DNA from: Phenylobacterium sp.
GTDB taxonomy: Bacteria; Pseudomonadota; Alphaproteobacteria; Caulobacterales; Caulobacteraceae
DNA: 11,549 nt
Direction of reading: 5' to 3'
Assembly: GCA_028290925.1 (NCBI GenBank)
Contig: JAQGIX010000420.1
Coordinates: 1-11,549 of the forward strand
Below the pieces are notes generated by a model, which saw only the letters and a list, made by a program, of their open reading frames with translations, was not told where the DNA came from and did no database searches. Below, one piece after another: positions 6,465 through 11,549 of this stretch; the stretch's first letter is position 1, and each line of letters opens with the position of its first letter. The translations under genes were made by a program, and so were the position numbers.

Positions 6465-6479
6465 GACTGCGCGCGAGCC

Positions 6480-6782
6480 CTAGAGCGGCCGCTCGGCGGC
6501 GATCTCGAAGCGCGAAAGCCGGCGGTCGGAAACTCCGAACTGCGCGCCGGCCGCGCGCCACTCGGCCATGTGGGCGGACTTGAAGTGCGCCTCGATGGCG
6601 GCCTGGTCGCGCCAGGCCTCGAACACCCGGATCAGCCCGGGCTCGGCCACGTCCTCGGCGTAGGAATAGGTCAGGCAGCCGTCCTCGGCGCGGGAGGCGG
6701 CGAGCATCTTGGCCATGTGCGGCTTGAGGCCCGGCAGGTTCTCGGGCGGCACGCGCACCGTGCCGGCGATGAGGATGCTCAC
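6480..6782 (-). CDS. Antibiotic-biosynthesis-monooxygenase (ABM) fold protein
   Basis: A 100-residue soluble protein of the dimeric ferredoxin-like ABM superfamily, which includes the quinol monooxygenase YgiN and several cofactor-free oxygenases. The family pattern is visible: a first strand ILIAGTVRV at 3-11, EDGCLTYSYAEDVAEPGLI at 33-51, the FEAWRDQAAIEAHFKSAHM segment at 54-72 with the characteristic Trp and paired His residues, and a closing strand FEIA. The substrate cannot be told from sequence. The start is GTG and overlaps the leuD stop by 4 bases (GTGA), so it is translated as the last gene of leuC-VOC-leuD-ABM. It could serve as an oxygenase or a non-catalytic ABM protein; a direct role in leucine synthesis is not known for this family. 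Confidence 0.85.
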   Translation of the reverse strand: MSILIAGTVRVPPENLPGLKPHMAKMLAASRAEDGCLTYSYAEDVAEPGLIRVFEAWRDQAAIEAHFKSAHMAEWRAAGAQFGVSDRRLSRFEIAAERPL

Positions 6783-7390
6783 GCGTCCTCCAGCCAGGGC
6801 TGGGTCAGCGCGCGTTTCATCTCGTAGAGGTCGATGGCCCCGGCGGCTTGCAAGGTCTCGCCGATCGGATCGAGGCCGTTGAGCATCTTCTGCTTTCGCT
6901 GCGGGTCGATCTCGAAGCGGAAGGTCCGGCCGGACGGGGAGACCACGGTCTGGGCCTCCAGATCGACGGTCACCACGTGGTTGCCGCCCTTGGCCTCGTC
7001 CATCAGCTGCTGCACCTCATCGGCCTCGAGGACGACAGGCAGCAGGCCGTTCTGGAAGCAGTTCGAGTAGAAGATCTCGGCGAAGCTGGTGGAGACCACG
7101 CAGCGGACGCCGAAGTCCATCAGCGCCCAGGGAGCGTGCTCGCGCGACGAGCCGCAGCCGAAATTGTCGCCGGTCACCAGCACGCCGGCGCCCTTGTACT
7201 CCGGCCGGTTGAGCACGAAGTCCGGCTTCTCGCGGCCCTCGGCGTCGAACCTCAGGTCGTAGAACAGGCCCTTGGCCAGGCCCTCGCGCTCCACGGTCTT
7301 GAGGAACTGCTTGGGGATGATCTGGTCGGTGTCGATATTGGCCAGGGGCAGGGGCGCGACCTTGGCGTCGAGGCGGATGAAGGGCTGCAT
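6779..7390 (-). CDS. leuD: 3-isopropylmalate dehydratase, small subunit
   Basis: LeuD is the swivelling small subunit that joins LeuC to isomerise 2-isopropylmalate to 3-isopropylmalate. The protein has 203 residues, standard length. Landmarks: the N-terminal LANIDTDQIIPKQFLK at 16-31, the substrate-binding loop GDNFGCGSSREHAPWAL at 74-90, and IFYSNCFQNGLLPV at 106-119. The ATG start overlaps the VOC gene stop by one base (TGATG), and the leuD stop overlaps the next start by 4 bases. A longer in-frame reading upstream exists but is out-of-place coding within the VOC gene; the family starts close to this Met. Partner LeuC lies two genes upstream in the same transcript. Confidence 0.96.
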   Translation of the reverse strand: MQPFIRLDAKVAPLPLANIDTDQIIPKQFLKTVEREGLAKGLFYDLRFDAEGREKPDFVLNRPEYKGAGVLVTGDNFGCGSSREHAPWALMDFGVRCVVSTSFAEIFYSNCFQNGLLPVVLEADEVQQLMDEAKGGNHVVTVDLEAQTVVSPSGRTFRFEIDPQRKQKMLNGLDPIGETLQAAGAIDLYEMKRALTQPWLEDA

Positions 7391-8187
7391 CAGGCGGGTT
7401 CCCGGATCGGTTCGGCGCTGAGCATCAGGGTCGGCACGCCGGCCGGCGCGTCGCGGACCGTGAAGACCTTGGTGCCGGGCTTGCGGCCGGTGCGCACGTC
7501 GGAGACGTCGAAGCCGGCGGCGGCGAGGCGGGCCTGCACGGCGTCCGGATCGCCCACCCGCCAGGCGAGGCCGGCGAAGCGGTCGGGGGCGTCGGTCACG
7601 GCGGCCTTCAGGCTGGCGCCGACCTCGAACACCGCCTCGCCGCAGCGGAAGAACAGCTGGCGGGCGCCCCATTTTTCGTTGGCGCGGTCGAGGCGCAGGT
7701 CGAGGCCGAACTTCGCGCCATAGAGGCCGAGCGCCCGGTCCGGATTGGGGGTGTGGACGACGACGTGGTCGAGGGCGTCGACCGTGTCATCGCTGAGCGG
7801 CGGCGATGGCTGCGCGCCGATGCGCCCCGTCGTCAGCACGAAATCGAGGCGGGCCGCCTTGATGCGGACCACCGTTCCCACCGGCTCGACGTCGAGGCCT
7901 CGACGGGAGAGCAGCCGCGACGCGGCGGCCAGGTCGTCCACGGTGAAGGCGGCGAGCCAGAGGCCCTCCCCGGCGTCGTCGAGGCGGGCGCGCAGCCGCT
8001 CGCCGGCCGGGCCGTCGCCGGACGGCGCGATCACCTCCAGCGCCATGTTGGCCAGGTGGAACCAGGCGCGGTCCGCCCCGTCGCGCGGCTCGAGCTCCGG
8101 CTCGCGGCCGAGCAGGCGGCGGTAGCCGTCGACCGCGGCGTCGAAGTCGCGGACCGCGACGGCGACATGGTCGAGGCCGGTGATCAC
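7390..8187 (-). CDS. Two-domain VOC (glyoxalase/bleomycin-resistance fold) protein
   Basis: A 265-residue protein with two vicinal-oxygen-chelate modules. Module 1 (about 1-125) starts ITGLDHVAVAVRDFDAAVDG and has candidate metal ligands His7 and Glu51 (ALEVIAP). Module 2 (about 136-258) starts DALDHVVVHTPNPDRALGLY with candidates His141 and Glu188 (AVFEVG). VOC proteins include glyoxalases, extradiol dioxygenases, epimerases and 4-hydroxyphenylpyruvate dioxygenase-like enzymes; the substrate here is unknown. The start is GTG, overlapping the leuC stop by 4 bases (GTGA). An ATG-initiated extension inside leuC is open in frame but its residues look like shadow coding and precede the first VOC strand. 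The gene sits between the two subunit genes of isopropylmalate isomerase with overlaps on both sides, so its expression is tied to the leucine operon. Confidence 0.9.
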   Translation of the reverse strand: MITGLDHVAVAVRDFDAAVDGYRRLLGREPELEPRDGADRAWFHLANMALEVIAPSGDGPAGERLRARLDDAGEGLWLAAFTVDDLAAASRLLSRRGLDVEPVGTVVRIKAARLDFVLTTGRIGAQPSPPLSDDTVDALDHVVVHTPNPDRALGLYGAKFGLDLRLDRANEKWGARQLFFRCGEAVFEVGASLKAAVTDAPDRFAGLAWRVGDPDAVQARLAAAGFDVSDVRTGRKPGTKVFTVRDAPAGVPTLMLSAEPIREPA

Positions 8188-9611
8188 CGCAGGAAGTCCC
8201 GCACGTCGGCGATGTGGCCGGCGATGGCCGCGGCGGCGGCCATGGCCGGGCTCATCAGGTGGGTGCGGCCGCCGCGGCCCTGGCGGCCCTCGAAGTTGCG
8301 GTTGGAGGTCGAGGCGCAGCGTTGGCCCGGCATCAGCTTGTCCGGGTTCATGGCCAGGCACATAGAGCAGCCCGGTTCGCGCCACTCGAAGCCCGCCGCC
8401 GTGAAGATCTCGTCGAGGCCTTCGGATTCGGCCTGCTCGCGCACCAGGCCGGAGCCCGGCACGACCATGGCCCGCACGCCCGCGGCGACCTGGCGGCCCT
8501 CGACGATGGCGGCGGCGGCGCGGAGGTCCTCGATGCGGCTGTTGGTGCAGGAGCCGATGAACACCACGTCGATCCTGGCGTCGGCGATCGGCTGGCCCCC
8601 GGCGAGGCCCATGTAGTCCAGCGCCCGCTCGGCCGAGGCGCGCTTGTCGGGATGGGCGAAGCTGTCGGGTGCGGGCACCGCGCCGGTGACCGCCACCACG
8701 TCCTCGGGGCTGGTGCCCCAGGTGACCAGGGGCGCGATGGTCGCGGCGTCCAGGCGGATCTCGCGGTCGAACTGGGCGTCGGGGTCGGAGAAGAAGCTTT
8801 TCCAGTAGCCGAGCGCCATCTCCCAGGCGCCGCCCTTCGGCGCGGCCGGGCGGCCCCTGAGGTAGTCGAAGGTGGTCTCGTCAGGCGCCACCAGGCCGGC
8901 GCGGGCGCCGCCCTCGATGGTCAGGTTGCAGAGCGTCATGCGCCCTTCCATGGAGAGCGCGCGGATCGCTTCGCCGGCGTATTCGATGACATAGCCCGCG
9001 CCGCCGTTGGTGCCGATCTCACCGATCATGGCCAGGGCGAAATCCTTGGCGCCGACGCCGGGCGCAGGGGTCCCGTCGATGACCACCCGCATGTTCTTCG
9101 ACTTCCTCTGGCGCAGGGTCTGGGTGGCCAGGACGTGCTCGACCTCGGAGGTGCCGATGCCGTGGGCGAGCGCCCCGAAGGCGCCGTGGGTCGAGGTGTG
9201 GCTGTCGCCGCAGACGATGGTCATGCCGGGCTGGGTGCGGCCCTGCTCGGGGCCGACCACGTGGACGATGCCGTTCCTCACATCGCCCATCGGGAAGAAC
9301 TCAATGCCGTTCTCGGCGACGTTCTTCTCCAGCATCTGCAGCTGCAGGCGGGCCTCCTCGTCGGCGACGGCGGCGACGCCCAGGCCCTGGCCGACGGTGG
9401 GGATGTTGTGATCGGCGACGGCCAGGGTGCGGTCGGGCCGGCGCACGGGGCGCCGATGGGCGCGCAGCCCGGCGAAGGCCTGCGGCGAGGTCACCTCGTG
9501 GATCAGGTGCAGGTCGATGTAGAGGATCGCCTCCCCGTCCTGCCCGTCCGGGCTTTCCTGGGCGACGACGTGGGCGTCCCAGATCTTGTCGTAGAGGGTC
9601 TTGCCGGCCAT
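8184..9611 (-). CDS. leuC: 3-isopropylmalate dehydratase, large subunit
   Basis: LeuC carries the [4Fe-4S] cluster of isopropylmalate isomerase, an aconitase-family enzyme; LeuD is its partner. Counting from the chosen ATG the protein has 475 residues, normal length. Landmarks: AGKTLYDKIWDAHVV at 2-16, the VADHNIPT block at 65-72, VCGDSHTSTHGAFGALAHG at 133-151, and cluster ligands Cys355 (GSCTNSR), Cys415 and Cys418 (GCSMC), followed by STSNRNFEGRQG with substrate-binding arginines. A second ATG 9 bases upstream (9620) is equally open; ATG at 9611 is preferred because family members begin with the short MAxKTLY stretch. No strong ribosome site is visible before either. It is the first gene of the four-gene overlapping unit. 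The 5' region is shared with the oppositely oriented ExbB-like gene. Confidence 0.96.
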   Translation of the reverse strand: MAGKTLYDKIWDAHVVAQESPDGQDGEAILYIDLHLIHEVTSPQAFAGLRAHRRPVRRPDRTLAVADHNIPTVGQGLGVAAVADEEARLQLQMLEKNVAENGIEFFPMGDVRNGIVHVVGPEQGRTQPGMTIVCGDSHTSTHGAFGALAHGIGTSEVEHVLATQTLRQRKSKNMRVVIDGTPAPGVGAKDFALAMIGEIGTNGGAGYVIEYAGEAIRALSMEGRMTLCNLTIEGGARAGLVAPDETTFDYLRGRPAAPKGGAWEMALGYWKSFFSDPDAQFDREIRLDAATIAPLVTWGTSPEDVVAVTGAVPAPDSFAHPDKRASAERALDYMGLAGGQPIADARIDVVFIGSCTNSRIEDLRAAAAIVEGRQVAAGVRAMVVPGSGLVREQAESEGLDEIFTAAGFEWREPGCSMCLAMNPDKLMPGQRCASTSNRNFEGRQGRGGRTHLMSPAMAAAAAIAGHIADVRDFLR

Positions 9612-9704
9612 GGGCCGCATGTAGGTCCGCCGACCCGGGCGCGTCTAGGGGTGCGGCGCGGCGACGGGGGCGCTCGGTGGCATTTCTTCTTCGACATCGA
9701 CGGG

Positions 9705-9732
9705 TTGACAGCAGGGATTACAGGCGTAGTTT
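9705..9732 (+). promoter_or_regulatory. Promoter of the ExbB-like gene
   Basis: A perfect -35 hexamer TTGACA (9705-9710) is followed after 16 bases by TAGTTT (9727-9732), a 3-of-6 match to the -10 consensus. A repressor box covers the end of the spacer and the start of the -10. The start codon is 39 bases beyond the -10. The same layout recurs before the repressor gene at 10182. Confidence 0.65.
9719..9728. promoter_or_regulatory. BlaI-type operator box 1 (ExbB-like gene)
   Basis: TACAGGCGTA, matching the TACA-N2-TGTA core of BlaI/MecI operators with one mismatch. It overlaps the -10 element. The identical decamer occurs at 10196-10205 before the repressor gene. Confidence 0.75.
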
Positions 9733-9742
9733 CCTTCTAGAT

Positions 9743-9752
9743 TACAACTGTA
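9743..9752. promoter_or_regulatory. BlaI-type operator box 2 (ExbB-like gene)
   Basis: TACAACTGTA is a full match to the TACA-N2-TGTA core of BlaI/MecI operators, preceded by ATT as in classical sites. It is centred 24 bp downstream of box 1, about two helical turns, allowing dimers on one DNA face. Confidence 0.8.
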
Positions 9753-9771
9753 GCTCAGGAAGAGAGCCGCC

Positions 9772-10185
9772 ATGACGACCGTCCAAGCCATCCCCATCGA
9801 CCAGCGCCTGAACCTCTTGGCGATCCTGGCCCACGCCAAGCCGGTGGTGCAGGTCTTCCTGTTCCTGCTGATCGTGCTGCTCATAGCCTCCGTGGTCGTC
9901 TGGATCGGCCAGCTCGCCCAGGGCAAGCGCGCCGCGGTCGGCGACGACGTGCTCTCCGCCGTGCTGATCTCGGCCCCGCTGTTCGGGCTGACGGCGGCCG
10001 CCTACAACCTGCTCGACATGTCCATCGGCATCGCCAACGTGCGGCCGACGCCGGACATGACCATCCTCGCGCCCGGCCTCGCCGAGACCAGCCTGTGCAT
10101 CCTGCTGGGGCTGCTGGCGGCCTCGCTGGCGGCGGCCTTCAGGGCGCATCTGCGGCTGTCGGGCTCGCGCGCCGGAGCGGCTTGA
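9772..10185 (+). CDS. Miniature ExbB/TolQ/MotA-like membrane protein
   Basis: A 137-residue protein with three predicted membrane helices (about 25-47, 62-86, 97-122). ILAHAKPVVQVFLFLLIVLL resembles the first helix of ExbB, and residues 67-125 (SAPLFGLTAAAYNLLDMSIG, then IANVRPTPDM, then TILAPGLAETSL) align without large gaps to the second and third ExbB helices. ExbB, TolQ and MotA form proton-driven motors that energise TonB, TolA or the flagellum. Glu105 matches the essential ExbB Glu176, but Thr148 and Thr181 correspond to Ala76 and Ile110. The roughly 100-residue cytoplasmic domain between helices 1 and 2 is reduced to about 14 residues; E. coli ExbB has 244. Ribosome site AGGAAGAGAG lies just before the ATG. 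Two BlaI-type boxes overlap its promoter, so the downstream repressor probably controls it. Whether it conducts protons is open. Confidence 0.85.
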   Translation: MTTVQAIPIDQRLNLLAILAHAKPVVQVFLFLLIVLLIASVVVWIGQLAQGKRAAVGDDVLSAVLISAPLFGLTAAAYNLLDMSIGIANVRPTPDMTILAPGLAETSLCILLGLLAASLAAAFRAHLRLSGSRAGAA

Positions 10186-10209
10186 CGATCCGAAGTACAG
10201 GCGTACGCT
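10182..10209 (+). promoter_or_regulatory. Promoter of the repressor-protease operon
   Basis: TTGACG (10182-10187), which overlaps the stop codon of the ExbB-like gene, is followed after 16 bases by TACGCT (10204-10209), a 3-of-6 -10 match. The spacing from the -35 to the operator decamer is exactly that seen at 9705. Confidence 0.6.
10196..10205. promoter_or_regulatory. BlaI-type operator box 3 (repressor gene)
   Basis: TACAGGCGTA, identical to box 1 and starting the same 14 bases after the start of its -35. With one more base on each side it reads GTACAGGCGTAC. Confidence 0.75.
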
Positions 10210-10218
10210 GCGCCCAAC

Positions 10219-10228
10219 TACGGATGTA
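10219..10228. promoter_or_regulatory. BlaI-type operator box 4 (repressor gene)
   Basis: TACGGATGTA, one mismatch from TACA-N2-TGTA, centred 23 bp after box 3 and ending 5 bases before the start codon. A bound repressor here would also cover the ribosome-site region, consistent with autoregulation. Confidence 0.7.
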
Positions 10229-10233
10229 AGACC

Positions 10234-10608
10234 ATGGCCAGAATCTCGACGGCGGAAAGCCAGATCATGGAGGCCCTCTGGGCCCAGGGGCCGCTCGGCG
10301 CCGAGGATATCGTGCGCGAGGTGGGCGGCCCCCAGAACTGGGGCGAGGCCACGGTGAAGACCCTGATCAACCGGCTGCTGAAGAAGAAGGCGATCGCCTC
10401 GGAGCGGACCGGCGGGCGGGCGCGCTACCGCCCCCTGGTCAGCCGCGCGGAATACGTCACCGGCGAGAGCCAGGGCCTGCTCGACCGGCTGTTCGGCGGC
10501 GAGGTCGCCCCGCTGGTCGCCCACTACGCCAAGCACCGGCCGCTGTCGGCCGAAGAGATCGAGCGCCTGAAGGCCCTCATCGCGGCGATGGAGCAGGACG
10601 ATGACTGA
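10234..10608 (+). CDS. BlaI/MecI-family transcriptional repressor
   Basis: A 124-residue winged-helix repressor of normal BlaI length. Family landmarks: ISTAESQIMEALWAQGPLGA at 4-23, the recognition helix region WGEATVKTLINRLLKKKAI at 36-54, the wing SERTGGRARYRPLVSRAEY at 56-74, and a C-terminal dimerisation part, LVAHYAKHRPLSAEEIERLK at 94-113. In the classical system the repressor dimer binds TACA-N2-TGTA boxes and is inactivated by cleavage in the dimerisation domain after BlaR1 is triggered; here the boxes lie before this gene and before the ExbB-like gene. The ribosome site is weak and overlapped by operator box 4. The gene overlaps the protease gene by 8 bases, so both are translated from one message. 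No beta-lactamase gene is in view. Confidence 0.95.
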   Translation: MARISTAESQIMEALWAQGPLGAEDIVREVGGPQNWGEATVKTLINRLLKKKAIASERTGGRARYRPLVSRAEYVTGESQGLLDRLFGGEVAPLVAHYAKHRPLSAEEIERLKALIAAMEQDDD

Positions 10609-11515
10609 GGTCATCGACGCCCTGCTGCGGGTGAACCTGGTCGGCGGCCTGACCATCCTGGCGGTGCTGGCCCTGCGGATCCCGGCCCGCTGGCGCTTCG
10701 GGCCGGAGATCGCCTACCGGCTGTGGGCGGCGCCGCCGCTGGCCATGGTCGCCACCCTGATCCCGTTGCGGACCGGCACGCCCACGCTGCACGCCTTGGT
10801 CAACCTCGCCCCCGCGCACTTCGCGCCGTTGCTGCTGGCCCTGTGGGCGATCGGCCTGATGGTCGCAGTGACCTTGCTGTGGCGGGCGCAGGCGGCCTTC
10901 CTGCGCGCCGCGCGGGCCGGCCGCGCCGGACCGGCGGTGGTGGGCGTGGTGGCGCCGCGCATCGTCATGCCGCCGGACGACGGCAGCTATTCGCAGGATG
11001 AGCGCGCCCTGATCCGCGCCCACGAGCGCGAGCACATCCTGCGCAAGGATCCCCGCGCCGGCGCCCTGATGGCCGCCGGCCAGTGCCTGGCGTGGTTCAA
11101 CCCGCTGGTCCACCTGGCGGCCCATGTGGCGCGCCTCGACCAGGAGCTCGCGTGCGACGCCGCGGTGTTGCGCCGCCGGCCGGAGGCCCGTGCGCTCTAC
11201 GCCAGGACCCTGCTGAAGACCCAGCTCGCCGGCATGGCCCTGCCGCTCGGCTGCTACTGGCCGGCCCGCTCGCGCCATCCTCTGGAGGTTCGCGTCGAGC
11301 TGCTGCGCCGCCCGCGCGGCGACGGCGGGCTGGAGGGTCCGCTGCTGATCGGCGCCGGGGTGGTCACCGCCGCGATCCTGGCCTGGGCGGCCGAGCCCCC
11401 GATGCCGGTCAGCGCGCAACGGCCGGCCATCGTCGCCGACCCCTACGTCCCCTATGGCTCGGGCCACATGTCGGTGATGCTGATCACCTGGCGCGCCGCC
11501 CCCGCCCGGCCCTAG
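10601..11515 (+). CDS. M56 (BlaR1/MecR1-type) membrane metalloprotease without sensor domain
   Basis: A 304-residue inner-membrane zinc protease. Hydrophobic segments lie around 10-26, 42-56, 76-95 and 247-264. Between the third and fourth is the cytoplasmic protease domain: VGVVAPRIVMPPDD at 114-127, the HEXXH zinc site HEREH at 141-145, WFNPLVHLAAHVARLDQE at 165-182, and the third zinc ligand Glu182 in QELACDAAVL. Classical BlaR1/MecR1 proteins have about 585-600 residues, with a 250-residue penicillin-binding sensor after the last helix. Here only about 40 residues follow it, with Pro-rich PPMPVSAQRP and no active-site SxxK-type domain, so direct beta-lactam sensing is unlikely. It presumably relieves the co-encoded BlaI-type repressor in response to some envelope cue (inference). 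It overlaps the repressor gene by 8 bases. Confidence 0.93.
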   Translation: MTEVIDALLRVNLVGGLTILAVLALRIPARWRFGPEIAYRLWAAPPLAMVATLIPLRTGTPTLHALVNLAPAHFAPLLLALWAIGLMVAVTLLWRAQAAFLRAARAGRAGPAVVGVVAPRIVMPPDDGSYSQDERALIRAHEREHILRKDPRAGALMAAGQCLAWFNPLVHLAAHVARLDQELACDAAVLRRRPEARALYARTLLKTQLAGMALPLGCYWPARSRHPLEVRVELLRRPRGDGGLEGPLLIGAGVVTAAILAWAAEPPMPVSAQRPAIVADPYVPYGSGHMSVMLITWRAAPARP

Positions 11516-11523
11516 GCCGCGGC

Positions 11524-11549
11524 ATGACCCGCTGGCGGGCGCGCCGGCT
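11524..11549 (+). CDS. Possible start of a further gene (cut by window edge)
   Basis: An ATG 8 bases after the protease stop opens a frame beginning MTRWRARR that is still open at the right edge. A basic N-terminus would suit a membrane or exported protein, such as a Ton-type partner, but eight residues cannot show it. No clear ribosome site is visible. The call rests mostly on operon spacing. Confidence 0.3.

Noticed and set aside
7391..7672. Upstream in-frame extension of leuD to 7672
   Set aside because: It lies inside the VOC gene, is Arg-rich without pattern, and LeuD proteins begin near the Met at 7390.
8188..8385. N-terminal extension of the VOC protein from an ATG at 8385
   Set aside because: The added residues are Arg/Pro/Gly-rich shadow coding inside leuC, and the VOC fold begins right at the GTG at 8187, which forms a typical 4-base overlap with the leuC stop.
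9612..9704. Leucine leader peptide or attenuator upstream of leuC
   Set aside because: No short Leu-rich frame and no terminator/antiterminator pair could be seen.
8214..9740. A 508-codon open frame on the plus strand opposite leuC
   Set aside because: It is antisense shadow coding of a clear leuC in very GC-rich DNA, rich in Gly/His/Arg/Ala with no motif. Similar long frames opposite asd (1345-2553), leuB (5130-6002), leuD/VOC (6848-7723) and the repressor-protease genes (9742-11467) were rejected for the same reason.
1..11549. tRNA, rRNA, CRISPR arrays, insertion sequences, attachment sites
   Set aside because: No cloverleaf-like stretch, regularly spaced repeats, transposase or terminal inverted repeats were found on reading both strands by eye.

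Overview
The window is high-GC DNA with dense, overlapping genes and no RNA gene, insertion sequence or CRISPR array that I could see. The gene content fits an alphaproteobacterium, most likely a Caulobacteraceae member (Phenylobacterium/Caulobacter type): alphaproteobacterial-looking Asd and LeuBCD, a CheY-like protein with a basic tail, and GANTC (CcrM-type) sites in a control region. This placement is inference from protein style, not a search.

Layout. Positions 1-3635 read on the minus strand: a two-gene unit (CheY-like receiver protein plus an unrecognised 161-residue partner, start and stop overlapping), then asd and rarD four bases apart, then the first third of an ABC-transporter ATPase that runs off the left edge. 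Positions 3636-3987 are a 352-bp divergent control region with several dyads. One of these is a 13-bp perfect palindrome that probably is the operator of the next gene, a MarR-GNAT fusion (3988-4914, plus strand). That gene meets leuB tail to tail in a shared CTAG.

Positions 4911-9611 are a leucine-biosynthesis cluster on the minus strand. leuC, a two-domain VOC (glyoxalase-fold) protein, leuD and a small antibiotic-biosynthesis-monooxygenase (ABM) fold protein are all linked by 1- or 4-base overlaps. leuB follows after a gap that holds a small secreted-protein gene on the opposite strand. LeuCD isomerises 2-isopropylmalate to 3-isopropylmalate and LeuB oxidises it; leuA is not in the window.

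Positions 9621-11549 hold the most interesting part, on the plus strand. A 137-residue ExbB/TolQ-like membrane protein lacks the large cytoplasmic domain. It is followed by a BlaI/MecI-type repressor and an M56 (BlaR1/MecR1-type) membrane metalloprotease that lacks the penicillin-binding sensor domain. The ExbB-like gene and the repressor-protease pair each have a near-identical control region: a TTGAC -35 element, the exact decamer TACAGGCGTA beginning 14 bp downstream of the start of the -35, and a second TAC-N4-GTA box 23-24 bp further on. This looks like one protease-relieved repressor circuit controlling a miniature Ton/Tol-type motor subunit in place of a beta-lactamase. A further reading frame begins 8 bp after the protease and is cut by the window edge.
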